DNA of 64,000 bases, taken from assembly GCF_030052815.1 (NCBI RefSeq), contig NC_079498.1:89428273-89492272 (forward strand), written 5' to 3'. The position numbers and the translations under genes were made by a program. The notes under the pieces are model-generated. The model searched no databases, was not told where the DNA came from, and saw only the letters and a program-made list of their open reading frames with translations. The stretch is from Hevea brasiliensis (Eukaryota > Streptophyta > Magnoliopsida > Malpighiales > Euphorbiaceae). Shown here piece after piece: positions 1 through 12,281 of the stretch (its first letter is position 1; each line of letters begins with the position of its first letter).

Positions 1-670
1 AGATAGAAGCATTGATTTTGATACCACCAGTTGGATGTGTAACTTCTTTTTTTCTCCTTCTTTCTTTAAATAAAATTACATTTTTCTTTGTTTCAACAAA
101 ATCAAGCTACCTAGACGCATGTGAGCATCAAAATGAGTAAAACTTTATGTGTCAGCTACTATATAGCTTCCTTTATTCAAGAAAAGCCTTTGGAATAGTA
201 ATACTAATAATAATGATGACCATTTTTGACGGATTATTCATATCTGTTATTTGTTGTCTAAAATGAATAGTGCTTTTGAAGATCAAGTAACAAGAATCTC
301 AGCCTAAAAATGGGACCTTCCATATTTTCTATTAGTATATAATTTTTCTTCAAAGTGTAATCCTTCAAAATGGTTATAACTTAAACTGGAATCAATTGGC
401 ATAATTTAGTATGACAGAAAATATCTGATGACTTTAATTTCTTGTTAAAAATATTGAAATATCCCACTTGAAAGGGTGTGTAGTTGCAATTTCAATTTAG
501 AGTTTACTTAAGAATCAGAACCGAATCGAAATTTGGGTAAGGTTTCAGATTTCGATTCTTGAAATAATCTTATACAATTGTTTTTATAAAATATCATATT
601 TGAATCGACATTTAAGTTTATAGTTAATTATTAATACATAATATATCATATAATATAACTTTTATAAATG
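1..670. other. AT-rich intergenic DNA
   Basis: I see no gene, RNA gene or clear repeat here. The reading frames are short and carry no recognisable domain. Confidence 0.6.
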
Positions 671-1067
671 TGACTATCTATCGATATGGCAACGGATTTT
701 ACCAACTTATTTTAAAATTTGAAAATAAATTATTAGGCATAAAAAAAATTAAGTGTGTTCAATTTACCAATGCAATTTAAATCCGTTTATAGCATATATT
801 TCAACTTATTGGTAGTTTTTGAAACATTAAAAAAAATTTGAATTTTTAAATTATCAACGGATTTGAAATCCATTAGTAAATTTTAGAGAGAAATTCCGCT
901 CTTTTTTTTAAATATTTTTTTAAATTACAAAAAAGTTTTGAAATCTGTTACTAATTTGCCAGTAGATATTTTAAAATCTGCTAGTAAATTAACAACGGAT
1001 TTGAAAATCCATTGGTAATTGTTAGAGGAAAAAAAACCCACTTTTTTTTTTTAAAGCAATAGATTGT

Positions 1068-1111
<44 letters not shown>

Positions 1112-1732
1112 AATATCACATTTCCTTTTCTCATTTCATTTATTCAATTATTTTCTTTTCTCTTATTTCAATCTTTCTTCTCATTTCTCTCATGTCTTTT
1201 TTCTCTCGTTTTCTTTTCTTTCATCATTTTTCTTTTTTCTCTCATTTTCTTTTCTTTTTCTTTCATTTTCTAATATTTCATTTTTTGTCCTTCTCCATTT
1301 AAATTTTAATTGATATTTTTCATTTTCATTAATATAATTTCAATCATTTCATTTTCTCATCTTTGTTTGTTTTCTTTTTCAACCACCACTTTTCCTCTCT
1401 TTATAATGTATTTACAATAATTATTAGTGATAAAATAAAAGCATATTTGTAATAATAAAATAATTGAGAGGAAAAAGTTAATCTCAAATTAATGACAAAA
1501 TTTATCATTTTAATTGAAAATAATTTTTTTAAATTACCAACGGATAGAAATATTTGATTTTTTTAAATTTTCTTTTAATTTATCAACGGATTAGAAAATT
1601 TGTTGATAATACCAACAGAAAATCCGCAAGTAAAAGAATTACCAATGAGGTTCATTGCAACTGACCTCATGTGCTGGTAATTTCAATTACAAATGGAAAA
1701 ATCCATTAGTAATCTGTTAAATTCTTATAGTG
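671..1732. mobile_element. Possible degenerate CACTA-type element
   Basis: The right end reads tcttatagtg, the complement of the canonical CACTATAAGA terminus, and is followed by TTA, a possible 3-bp target duplication. Inside are many copies of an 'aacggatttg / aatccattagtaa' motif in both orientations, as in CACTA subterminal repeats, and a pyrimidine-rich tract at 1109-1420. The left end near 671 matches the terminus only loosely (actatctat) and has no TTA beside it, so that border is a guess. No transposase is present. Confidence 0.4.
1075..1108. repeat. (AT)n microsatellite
   Basis: A pure AT dinucleotide run of 34 bp inside the CACTA-like remnant. Confidence 0.95.
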
Positions 1733-1821
1733 TTATCTATTTCTAAACTATGTAGTCAATAACTATAAATTTTTGTTTTTTCACAATTATTTCAAAAATT
1801 AAAGTTGAAATTATTTTACTA

Positions 1822-1825
<4 letters not shown>

Positions 1826-1885
<60 letters not shown>
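1826..1885. repeat. (AT)n microsatellite
   Basis: An uninterrupted AT run of about 60 bp. Confidence 0.95.
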
Positions 1886-1888
<3 letters not shown>

Positions 1889-2481
1889 AATTTTAAATTT
1901 TATAATTAAAATATATTATATTTAAATTAAAATCGAATTATAATAAATATATTTAAAATAATAATGTTTAGTAACATTTTAAATAATAATACTAAATAAT
2001 AATCTGTTTTAAGATAAAACATATGCTTTTTATTAATATGAAATTAAGATAAAAAATTAAAAAAATATAATCAAACCATACATGGACGAGTAGACATTTA
2101 TTACCCAATGCTCATTGCTTGTTCGCATAGACTTAAAGTTAGAGTTTTCATTTGCATATTCATTATCGTTCTATCAACTATTAGAAGAGAGAATTAGAGA
2201 AACAATGAAATTGAATATCGAAAGAGGTAAATTTTAAAATATTCAACATAATGACTAAAACAATGGAGGATTTTAATCCCTTAATCCTTGTTAAAATTGA
2301 CATGTATGTGTGTGGTGTTATTTCCTATGATTTAAGCACAAACACTCTTACTCTCTCACTCTCTCTGTATATGTGCATTAATTTGATTTTGTAAAACTTT
2401 AGTAGCTAGCATACAAGACAATCACCTCACCTTAACAACAAAAGGTCATTATACATAACCATGTACAAGTTACTTATTTTT

Positions 2482-2566
2482 TTGATCACCTACATTCAAA
2501 TTCATTAAGAAAATTGCAATTTTCGCTTTCATTATTTGTCAAATTGCATGCTAATTTTGAAATATC
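2482..2566 (+). repeat. Dispersed direct repeat, copy 1
   Basis: About 85 bp starting ttgatcacc, similar by eye over its whole length to 15281-15364 just upstream of the xylanase pseudogene. It is either an old transposon fragment or a trace of a segmental duplication. Nothing around it resembles xylanase. Confidence 0.6.
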
Positions 2567-3321
2567 ATGGCTAATAAAATTTTGAATGATAGCTTTCTTA
2601 ACTTTATTATGAGATTTCTAGCCTTCTTCTTTTAATAAATCTTGGCATTGACCTTTTGGGGCTGTCCGGTGTAAGCTTTGCAGATGTTTCGGAAATATAT
2701 CTAATATTTATGCACTTTAAAATGCTGCTTATTGCCAAATTTCTTGTTCTTTTATTTTCTCGTCTAAACTTGTTAGTTGACATGCTTGCTATGTACAATA
2801 TATATGAGGAGAAGCACCGACAAATGCAACATTTGGATCTAAAGAGCCAATATATGTAACATTTAAATCTAATTGTATTGTGTACTTTATTCACAATTTA
2901 ACTCTTTTTAACTATCATTTTATTACTTAAAAGAAATTTAAAAAAATATGGCCCATTAATTTTTTTATTTTGTAAGGCCAACAAAAATTTTTTTTAAATT
3001 ATTAAAACATTGGTACATTAAATTGTTTGTTTAATTGAAAAAAAAATTAATCAATGACGAAACTAACATTTAGATATAGACATCTGGTTTATCTAAATCA
3101 CAATTAAAAAAAAAGATGCTAATTTTTAATTTAATTGAGCTAATAAAAAATTATTTTATAAATTATTAGAATATAAAATTATTAAATTTTCTGTTTAATT
3201 GGGCCAATAAAAAAATTTAATTAAAACTAAGTACTAGTATTTAAAGTGCGTACATTGCACGTCCATCATATTTTTTATAATTATGTTATTTATATAAAAA
3301 TAAATATTAAAAATTAAATTA

Positions 3322-6300
3322 CACTAAAAAAAATAAGTTTTGCAACTAATTTTTACAACCGACTAAAATCGGTTGTTATTAGTAATTGATTTTATAACGG
3401 TTTTATGATTTTAGTTTTTTTTTTAGTAAAATAGTAAGGTTTTAAAAATTTAGTCGCTGATTCAAGAATTCGTTGCTAAATCCATTGCTAATAATAACTA
3501 ATTTATAATTGGTTACTAATAGCAATCAATATCAATGTCAAAAAAACCACAAAGAATTGACTGTAAATTTAGATAGCTTTTAAAAAAAAAGGCTATACAT
3601 TTAACAATCGATTTGTAAATCAGTTGCTAATATAACCAATTTTTGTAATCGAATGAAAATTGATTTGCATTCTTTTTTCAATTTACAATTGATTTGCGAA
3701 GCAACTAACAACCAATTTTTGCAATAAGTGGAAATCGATTGCTATTAGCACCCGATTGTGAATCGGTTGCAAAATTTTTCCCTTAAAAATTTTCACATAT
3801 TTTTTAAAAGATATTAGCAACCGACAATCGACTGCTAATTCGCTTATATAAACTACTATTTATTTTCTTTCACCTGCTTATTTTCTTTCCCTACTATTAT
3901 TTATTTTCTTTCACCTGCTTATTTTCGTTCTCTACTACTCTTTTCTTTTTCTTTTTTTCTTCTCTTTTCTTTCATTTTCTTTATTTTTTTTTCCATTCTC
4001 ATCTATTTTATTCATATCTTTTATTTTCTAACATTTTTTTATCGTTTTTTCTCATCTATTTTCTTCTTCATCAACTTTTTCTTTCTCATATATTTTCTTT
4101 TTCATATTTTTTTTCCTCATCTATTTTCTTTATTATCTTTTTTTTCTTATCTTTTTTTATTTTATTTGTTTTTTATAATTGGTTACTAATAGCAATCAAT
4201 ATCAATATCAAAAAAACCACAAAGAATTTATTTTAAATTTAGATAGCTTTTAAAAAAAAAGGCTTTACATTTAACAATCGATTTGTAAATCAGTTGCTAA
4301 TATAACCGATCTTTGTAACCGAATGAAAATTGATTTGCATTCTTTTTTCAATTTACAGTTGATTTGCGAAGCAACTAACAACCAATTTTTGCAATAAGTG
4401 GAAATCGATTGCTATTAGTACCCGATTGTGAATCGGTTGTAAAATTTTTCCCTTAAAAATTTTCATATATTTTTTAAAAGATATTAGCAACCGACAATCG
4501 GCTGCTAATTTGTTTATATAAACTACTATTTATTTTCTTTCACCTGCTTATTTTTTTTCCCTACTACTATTTATTTTCTTTCACCTGCTTATTTTCTTTC
4601 TCTATTACTCTTTTTTTTTTCTTTTTTTCTTCTCTTTTCTCTCATTTTCTTTATTTTTTTTTCCATTCTCATCTATTTTATTCATATCTTTTATTTTCTA
4701 ACATTTTTTTATCGTTTTTTCTCATCTATTTTCTTCTTCATCATCTTTTTCTTTCTCATATATTTTCTTTCTCATCTTTTTTTTCCTCATCTATTTTCTT
4801 TATCATCTTTTTTTTTCTTATCTTTTTTTATTTAATTTGTTTTTTATAATTGGTTATTAATAGTAATCAATATTAATATCAAAAAAACCACAAAGAATTG
4901 ATTGCAAATTTAGAGCTTTTAAAAAAAAGGTTTTACATTTAACAATCGATTTGTAAATTAGTTGCTAATATAACCGATTTTTGTAACCGAATGAAAATTG
5001 ATTTGCATTCTTTTTTCAATTTACAGTTGATTTGCGAAGCAACTAACAACCAATTTTTGCAATAAGTGGAAATCGATTGCTATTAGCACCCGATTGTGGA
5101 TCGGTTGCAAAATTTTTCCCTTAAAAATTTTCACATATTTTTTAAAAGATATTAGCAACCGACAATCAGCTGCTAATTCGCTTATATAAACTACTATTTA
5201 TTTTCTTTTACCTGCTTATTTTCTTTCCCTACTACTATTTATTTTCTTTCACCTGCTTATTTTCTTTCTCTATTATTCTTTTTTTTTCTTTTTTTCTTCT
5301 CTTTTCTCTCATTTTCTTTATTTTTTTTTCCATTCTCATCTATTTTATTCATATCTTTTATTTTCTAACATTTTTTTATCGTTTTTTCTCATCTATTTTC
5401 TTCTTCATCATCTTTTTCTTTCTCATATATTTTCTTTTTCATCTTTTTTTTCCTCATCTATTTTCTTTATCATCTTTTTTTTTTCTTATCTTTTTTTATT
5501 TAATTTGTTTTTTATAATTGGTTACTAATAGCAATCAATATTAATATCAAAAAAACCACAAAGAATTGATTGCAAATTTAGAGCTTTTAAAAAAAAGGCT
5601 TTACATTTAACAATCGATTTGTAAATTAGTTGCTAATATAACCGATTTTTGTAACCGAATGAAAATTGATTTGCATTCTTTTTTCAATTTACAGTTGATT
5701 TGCGAAGCAACTAACAACCAATTTTTGCAATAAGTGGAAATCGATTGCTATTAGCACCCGATTGTGGATCGGTTGCAAAATTTTTCCCTTAAAAATTTTC
5801 ACATATTTTTTAAAAGATATTAGCAACAGACAATCAGCTGCTAATTCGCTTATATAAACTACTATTTATTTTCTTTCACCTGCTTATTTTCTTTCCCTAC
5901 TACTATTTATTTTCTTTCACCTGCTTATTTTCTTTCTCTACTACTCTTTTTTTCTTCTCTTTTTCTTCTCTTTTCTCTAATTTTCTTTATTTTTTTTCCA
6001 TTCTCATCTATTTTATTCATATCTTTTATTTTCTAACATTTTTTTATCGTTTTTTCTCATCTATTTTCTTCTTCATCATCTTTTTCTTTCTCATATATTT
6101 TCTTTTTCATCTTTTTTTTCCTCATCTATTTTCTTTATCATCTTTTTTTTTCTTATCTTTTTTTATTTAATTTGTTTTTTCTCTGACATAAAATAATTTT
6201 TTTTACAAATATTTTTTTGTTAATAAATTATTTGTAGTATTAATTTTTAGTAATTTTTTTGTTTATAATATATATGGTATTTTTTTTAATAATTTGTCTT

Positions 6301-6785
6301 TTAAATATTTTTATATATAATGTTTTGTTAGTATTTTTGTTAATAGTTATTGTTAGTAATTTTTTTGATAATATTTTTATATTAATTTTTAGTACTAATT
6401 TTTCATCAATAATTTATTATTTTAGTAATTTTTGAAAAATTTATTTATTTGAATTTTTTTTTTAATTTTTAAATTAGCAACCAACTTTTCAGTTACTAAA
6501 TTAGTTGCAAATAACAAATGATGTACAAAATGGTTGTAAAATTATAAAATTAAATACATCAAATTTTTTGCAAGCAATGTTTCAGTTGCTATTAGCAAAT
6601 GATATTTTTTATCAAAAGTTTTATTTTTTAAAATTTAATTAATTTAACAACTAATTTGGTTGTTGGTTGCTATTTGCAACTAGTCTTATTGCAATCGACT
6701 GAACTGGTTGCTAAATCAATTACTAACTGAATTTAATGGATTAGCAATCGATTCAGTGGGTTACTAATTTGAATTTTTTATCGTG
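3322..6785. mobile_element. Non-autonomous CACTA-like transposon
   Basis: The element begins CACTAAAAAAAATAAG and ends ATTTTTTATCGTG, so the termini are CAC...GTG with a loosely matched A-rich inverted repeat. It is flanked on both sides by TTA (3319-3321 and 6786-6788), the 3-bp duplication expected of CACTA transposons. The first 190 bp and last 600 bp are packed with short motifs of the type caaccga / tcggttgctaat in both orientations, typical of CACTA subterminal transposase-binding repeats. No transposase is encoded. The interior is four tandem copies of a 0.67-kb unit. The imperfect terminal repeat is the weak point. Confidence 0.6.
3511..6180 (+). repeat. Four tandem copies of a 0.67-kb unit
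   Basis: Copies start at 3511, 4181, 4852 and 5520, at ggtta(c/t)taatag(c/t)aatcaa, giving periods of 670, 671 and 668 bp. The fourth ends at about 6180. Each unit has a 5' half rich in cgatt/aatcg motifs that could fold back, and a 3' half of about 350 bp that is nearly pure pyrimidine (ttttctttctcatc type). Within that half the phrase tttattttctttcacctgct is repeated twice. Copies differ mainly by single substitutions and T-run length, so the amplification looks recent. No coding potential is seen. Confidence 0.93.
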
Positions 6786-6788
6786 TTA

Positions 6789-7030
6789 GTTATTTATATA
6801 AAATATTAATTTTAATATTAAATTTAATATTAGTAATTAATTCTATAAATAAAAGTAACTATTAAATAATAAAAATTATTAATCTCTTATTTTAAAAAAG
6901 AAACATAATTGTTAATTAATGGAATAATTATTAATTCTATAATTGTAGATTAAATTTTTATGTGAATAATTTTTTGCAATGAATTGTTAATTAATGGAAT
7001 TATAAAAATAAAATTATATAATAAGAAAAA
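6789..7030. other. AT-rich spacer
   Basis: AT-rich DNA between the CACTA-like element and Copia F. Nothing recognisable. Confidence 0.5.
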
Positions 7031-7247
7031 TGTAGAGAGAGAATAGAGAGAATTTTATTATATGGATGGTAGATGAATCCAGAAAAAAAAATGATAATTG
7101 TAGAGTTAAGGAAACTCTATTTATAGCATACGAATTACACTCCAAGAGACAAAATATTAAATGGCCTATTAAATAAGTTTACAGTGAAGATAAATGGAAT
7201 CATTGGAAATACAAATGGACACTCATCATAAATATGAATTTATAACA
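7031..7247 (-). repeat. Copia F 3' LTR
   Basis: A 217-bp LTR that reads TGTTATAAATTC to CTCTCTACA on minus. It matches the second copy at 12282 over about 180 bp, including the phrase tatttatagcatacgaatta. Confidence 0.85.
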
Positions 7248-7399
7248 CTCCCCATTGGATGTCCATTTTACAAAGAATATATCTCATTAAAACCTTACTA
7301 GAAATATACCCAATGAGAAAAAAAAATCCTAGTGAAGAAAAAAGAGTATAGTATTCTTTTTGTTTTTCCCTAAAAATTTAACTCTCGCTTATGAAGACT

Positions 7400-7819
7400 T
7401 GCTTTTAAAATGTTAAATTGACGCATTCTAATCTTGTACACCATTTTCTCAAATGTTGCAATCCGTAGAGACTTGATGAATAAATCTGCTAGATTTTCAC
7501 TTGAACAAATTTGTTGCACTTCAATATCACCGTTCTTCTAAAGATCATGGGTGAAAAAAAACTTTAGTGAAATATGTTTCATTTTATCTTATTTGATGAA
7601 TCCACCCTTTAACTAGGCCATACATTCTGCATTATCTTCATATAATACTATGGATATGTTATTGTAAGACAATCCACACTTTGCTCGAATAAAATGACTC
7701 ATGGATCTCAGCCAAATGCATTCTCGACTTGCTTCATGAATTGTTATTATTTCTTCTTGATTTAAAGAAGTATTATAGATTGTTTTGTAGATCGCCATGA
7801 TATAGCTGTACCACCACAC
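7400..7819 (-). pseudogene. Copia F RNase H remnant
   Basis: The minus-strand reading gives EIITIHEASRECIWLRS and LYEDNAECMA, then after a stop DKMKHISLKFFFTHDLQ and NLADLFIKSLRIATFEK. These are the core and end of a Copia RNase H: the HEASRE..WLRS helix, the EDN acidic site and the KHI...FF motif. The frame is interrupted near 7612. No full-length ORF survives. Confidence 0.85.
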
Positions 7820-7871
7820 GTGGATAAATAACCTATTTAGGACCTCGCTTTGTGTGGATTAGATAAATATT

Positions 7872-9000
7872 ATGCATCTGCATAAACAATTAGATTTGGT
7901 CAAGATTTATTGGAATAAAATAAACTCATATCAATTATTATTTTTTAAATATCGCAATAAATGCTTGATTCCATTCCAGTGTCTCCGAGTAGGAGCAAAA
8001 CTATATCTTGCAAGCATATTAATAGAAAATACTATATTTGGTCTTGTAGTAGTGGCAAGATACATAAGTGCACTAATTGCACTGAGATATCATACTTTAG
8101 GACCAAGGAGTTCTTCACCATTTTCTTGAGGCTGAAACAAGTCTTTATTCACATCAAGTGATCGAACAACCATTGGGGTACTCAATGGTTGTGCTTTATG
8201 CATGTAAAATCATTTCAAAATCTTTTATGTATAGGTAGATTGATGAACAAAAATTCCTTTTGGTAACTGTTCAATTTGCAGACCGAGATAAAATTTTGTC
8301 TTTCCTTCCAAGATCTTTATCTTAAATTTTTTCTTCAAATGATCCACTGCCCTTTGGAGCTATGCTGGAGTTCCAATGAGATTTAATCATCAACATATAC
8401 AACAATAATAATAAATTTAGAAACTGATTTCTTTATGAAAACACATGGACAAATTGGGTCATTATATAGCCTTCTTTTACCAGATATGCATTGAGGTGAT
8501 TGTACCACATGTGCTCATATTGCTTCGAACCATACAAAGATCTTTGTAATTTAATTGAATATATTTCCTAGGAATTTGACCTATATACTTCAGGGAATTT
8601 GACCTATATACTTCAGGCAATTTAAATCCTTTAGGGATTTTCATATAGATGTTATTGTCAAGTAAGCCATATAGATAAACTGTAATCACATCCATTAAAT
8701 GCATTTCAAGGCTTTCCTATACTACCAAACTGATGAGATATCGAAATGTAATTGCATCTATAACAAGAGAATATGTTTCTTCATAATCAATACCAGGTCT
8801 TTGTGAAAAAACTTGTGTCACAAGGCGTGCTTTATATCTTATAATTTCATTATACTTATTTCTTTTTCGCACAAAAACTCATTTGTATCTGACTAGTTTC
8901 ATGCCCTTTGGTGTTTAGATTACAGGTCCAAAAGCTTCACTATTTGTAAGTGAATTCAATTCTGATTGAATTGCATCTTTCCATTTTGGCCAATCATGCC
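7872..9000 (-). pseudogene. Copia F reverse transcriptase remnant
   Basis: Fragments of Copia reverse transcriptase lie on the minus strand across several frames. The longest open piece (8477-8704) includes DVITVYLYGLLDNNIYMKIP, the region after the first catalytic aspartate, where the usual form is DVVTAYLYG. Frameshifts separate the pieces and I cannot read an intact YVDD box. Overlapping plus-strand frames in this stretch are shadows. Confidence 0.8.
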
Positions 9001-9022
9001 TTTGTTGACATTCTTCAACAGA

Positions 9023-9466
9023 TCAAGGTTCAAGATCCTCAATATTTTTCATAATATCAAGTGCAACGGTATAGGCAAAAACATAATCAATTATTGTTGC
9101 TGTTCGATTTAAATTTCTCTCTGCATTAATAAATATTATTGATTTCTCCTTATTTTCTTGAGGTTCAGATATATGAATTTCTTCAGAAATTTCTATAGGA
9201 GTTTTATGATTAATAATATCTTGATCCTTTTCATTTGGTTTTTCAATAGTGCTATTTATTGTTTTCTTCCTTCTAGGATTTTTATCTTTAGAACCTAATT
9301 GTCTACTAGGCTTCAGGTGTACCTTAGACTCATTAGCAATAGCATTATTAAATGGTCTTGTGGGGACATTAATCCAAACTGGAATATTTGCAGCTAGTAT
9401 ATGTGATTTGGTTATTCTTTTTGAATCAGTAAATGCGTTGGGCATTTGATTTGCTATCCTTTGCAA
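9023..9466 (-). pseudogene. Copia F integrase-RT linker remnant
   Basis: A 147-residue open frame, hydrophilic and rich in K, N and E, in the position of the variable linker between integrase and reverse transcriptase. It includes NIPVWINVPTRPFNNAIANE, typical of this Copia clade. It has no catalytic role and is retained by chance. Confidence 0.7.
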
Positions 9467-9656
9467 ATGAATAATCTTTTGAACTTTTTGTTCACATATG
9501 GCTGCACAAGGGTCAAGCTGATGTAATGATGGAGCCTTCCATTTAATTTCTCTTTGATTTCTCTTTTCTCCCCCCTTAATTCTGGAAAGATTGTTTCATC
9601 AAATTGACATCAACAAAAGGAGCTGTAAATAAATCTCCTGTCAATGGTTTAAGTTA

Positions 9657-10373
9657 TCAAATAATGGAGGGTGATTCATACCCAACATATATGCCTAAAC
9701 TTCTCTGAGGACCCATCTTAGTGCATTGCGGTGGTGTTATTGGCACATATACAACACATCCCAAAACTCTTAGATGGGAAATATTTGGTTCATGACCAAA
9801 AGCAAATTGCAATGGGGAGAATTTATGATAATTTGTTGGCCTGAGATGAACCAATGCTGCTGCATGAAGAATAGCATGACCCCAAACATAGATGGGTAAT
9901 TTTGTTTTCCTAAGCAGTGGTCTTGCTATCAATTGGAGATGTTTAATAAATGACTCTGCTAGGCCATTTTGCACATGAACATGTGCTACAGGATGTTCAA
10001 CAGTTATTCCAATTGATAAACAATATTCATTAAAAGCATGAGATGAGAATTCTGTAGCATTATCAAGGTGAATAGATTTGATTGGATAATTTGGAAATTA
10101 TTCTCTTAATCGAATTATTTGTGTAAGCAATTTCGAAAACGCTAGGTTGCGAGTTGATAATAGATGCATATGTGACCATCTTGAAGATGTATCTATGAGG
10201 ACCATAAAATATCTAAACTGTCCACTAGGTAGGTATATAGGTCCACATATATCCCCATGGATACGTTCTAAAAATGTAAGAGATTCAATCCTAACCTTTG
10301 TTGGTGATGGTCTAATAATCAATTTGCCTTGATAATAAGCAGCATAAGAAAAGCCATTAGTTGTAAAAATCAT
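9657..10373 (-). pseudogene. Copia F integrase remnant
   Basis: Two minus-strand pieces of the integrase core. The first, 10098-10373, reads ERIHGDICGPIYLPSGQFRY, with the first catalytic Asp in HGDICGP, then FMVLIDTSSRWSH. The second, 9657-9974, reads NGLAESFIKHLQLIARPLL, including the catalytic Glu in NGLAE, then AAALVHLRPTNYHKFSP and GHEPNISHLRVLGC. About 120 bp between them is out of frame. Confidence 0.9.
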
Positions 10374-10777
10374 TTAGTTCTTTAAAGGATGGCCTTGTGA
10401 ATTTTTAATTATTTTTCTCATCGTTATTGATCCAAGATGACCCAATCAATTATGCCAAAGTATAAAAATGTTTGGATCAGTAAACTTCTGGTTTACAATA
10501 GAATGCACTTCAATGTACTTATTTTTGTATAGTATAAGCTAAAAGACAAAGTAGGTAGTTTTTCTAATACACATTTCTTACCTGAGATATTACCAGTAAT
10601 ACAAAGATACTCAATATTTATTTCATTTAGTGTCTTAATATGGCATTCATTTCGGTAGATATATTTGAAACTCAATAAATTTCTTTGAGACTTGGAAGAA
10701 AACAATACATTATCAATAATGTGTTTTGTTCCCTTAGATAGAAATATGGTGGCTCTTTCGGAGCCTTCAATTAAATT

Positions 10778-10966
10778 TTAACTACTAGATGTTGTATTAA
10801 CGTTTGCCTTTTCCATAAGCAAATGAGAAAAATATTTTTTATTTTTAAATATGGTACGTGTAGTTGCGCTATCAATTAGGCACATATCTTCATCATTGAG
10901 CTTTAACCCAGACAAAAATTTTGGACTATCTATATCCATATTATCTTCAAAGAAAAAGAAATACAA
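10778..10966 (-). pseudogene. Copia F protease remnant
   Basis: Minus-strand frame with DEDMCLIDSATTRTIFKNKK. The LIDSATT segment is the aspartic protease active site (D-S-[AG]-[TC]-T) of Copia polyproteins, and the following HLLMEKANVNT fits the flap region. A further piece at 10493-10705 (SFKYIYRNECHIKTLNE) continues into the GAG-pre-integrase segment. Confidence 0.8.
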
Positions 10967-11149
10967 TATGAGAATTAGATAAAATAAGACTTTTGAAATA
11001 TCATGATAATTATATTAATATGGTATGATAAAAAGTATCTTAAACAAAACATGAAAAATAACATATCATGACAATATTAACTAAAATGATCAAGCAAAAA
11101 TAAAAACATTTAAATGACTTAATGGACAGTCCCATCACTAATCAAATGA

Positions 11150-11661
11150 TCAATTTTTCCTTCATGGTGCTCAAAGAAATCTACTATATCTAGGCGTGTT
11201 ATATCAATATCAACATCATCACTTTCTGAAATAAAATTTGCTTATGTATTTTGATATTTCCTTTTTAATGATGCTTGATAAAGATCAATGAGATGTTGTG
11301 GCATACGACAGGTACATGACTAGTGTCCTTTCACACCACACCGATAGCATATTTCTTTTGAATTTTTATATTGTCTCTTTTTTTATTTCTCGTCATTCTT
11401 TTTCCACTATTGGTGGTAAGATATATTTTTCCACATCTAGTGGTAAGATACATTCTTATAATCTAATGAATTACGGATATGATTACCGTGATTGAAATGC
11501 ATACTTCTTCCTCGATTACGGCCAAGGCCATGATTGGGGCCACAGCCTCTTTCATGTCTAGAATAATAATTAGAAGCCTCATTCAGTCCAGGGAATAGGG
11601 TAGAACTAGTTGGTTGACTTTCATGATTTTTTATTAACAATTCATTATTTTGTTCAGCCAT
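11150..11661 (-). pseudogene. Copia F gag C-terminus with broken zinc knuckle
   Basis: The minus strand reads an RG-rich stretch (CGPNHGLGRNRGRS), then CYRCGVKGH, the start of a C-X2-C-X4-H zinc knuckle. A TAG stop follows at once, before the last cysteine. Downstream is MPQHLIDLYQASLKRK and SESDDVDIDITRLDIVDFFE, as in other members of this clade. The knuckle would bind gag RNA in an intact element. Confidence 0.8.
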
Positions 11662-11936
11662 AAGAAGACATGAAATTAATTCAGAATATTTCTGAAAACC
11701 CTTCTCTCGATATTGCTACTGCAGGAGCATATTTGAGGCATGAAAAGTGGAGAATGTTTTTTCTAACATATTATTATCAGTAATAGTTTCTCCACAATTT
11801 TAACTAAGAAGTTATTCGGAACATAGTAGAATTATACTCACTGATTGATTTAAAATCTTGTAGCCTTAAATGCATCCAATCATATTTTGCTTTTGGAAGA
11901 ACAATCATTTTTTGAGGATCATACATTTCTTTTAAA

Positions 11937-12176
11937 TTATTCTACAGGACAAGAGGATCCATCAGTCAGATATTCAACTTTCAATCCTTCATCAAGGTGA
12001 TAGTGAAGGAAAATCATTGCTTCAGCATGGACTTGCTTTGATGCTTGATTTTTGTCCTTAATGGTATCTCTAAGACCCATTGTTTCTAAGTGAATTTCAA
12101 CACCTAAAATCCATGATAGATAATTCTTGCTTGAAATACCAAGGGCCACAGATTCAAGCTTTGCAAGGTTTGACAT
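11937..12176 (-). pseudogene. Copia F gag N-terminus
   Basis: A 79-residue frame starting MSNLAKLESVALGISSKNYL, then GVEIHLETMGLRDTIKDKNQ and IFLHYHLDEGLKVEYLT. This is the N-terminal half of Copia gag (nucleocapsid precursor), close to the element's 5' LTR as expected. It is truncated soon after the DEGLKVEYLT helix. Confidence 0.88.
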
Positions 12177-12281
12177 GGTAAAGAAAGTACCTTAAATCTA
12201 TTTTAAAACAAGTGCTCAGAATGGTAGAATCTCATACTAATAACGTATTATAAAACAACAATCAAAGATAAAAAAAAAAAA

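Larger units (their letters stand above)
1733..3318. other. AT-rich intergenic DNA
   Basis: No gene is supported. A long AT microsatellite and one short dispersed repeat are listed separately. The frames at 2607-2894 (minus) and 2656-2859 (plus) overlap each other and match nothing I know. Confidence 0.6.

Noticed and set aside
1107..1313. 68-residue plus-strand frame
   Set aside because: A translation of a pyrimidine tract (F, S, L only); low complexity, no gene.
2607..2894. 95-residue minus-strand frame
   Set aside because: No domain, no upstream signal, overlaps another open frame on the other strand.
3511..6180. CRISPR-like or satellite array
   Set aside because: Unit length, pyrimidine content and eukaryotic context exclude CRISPR. 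The four copies sit inside a transposon, so they are an internal tandem repeat rather than a centromeric array.
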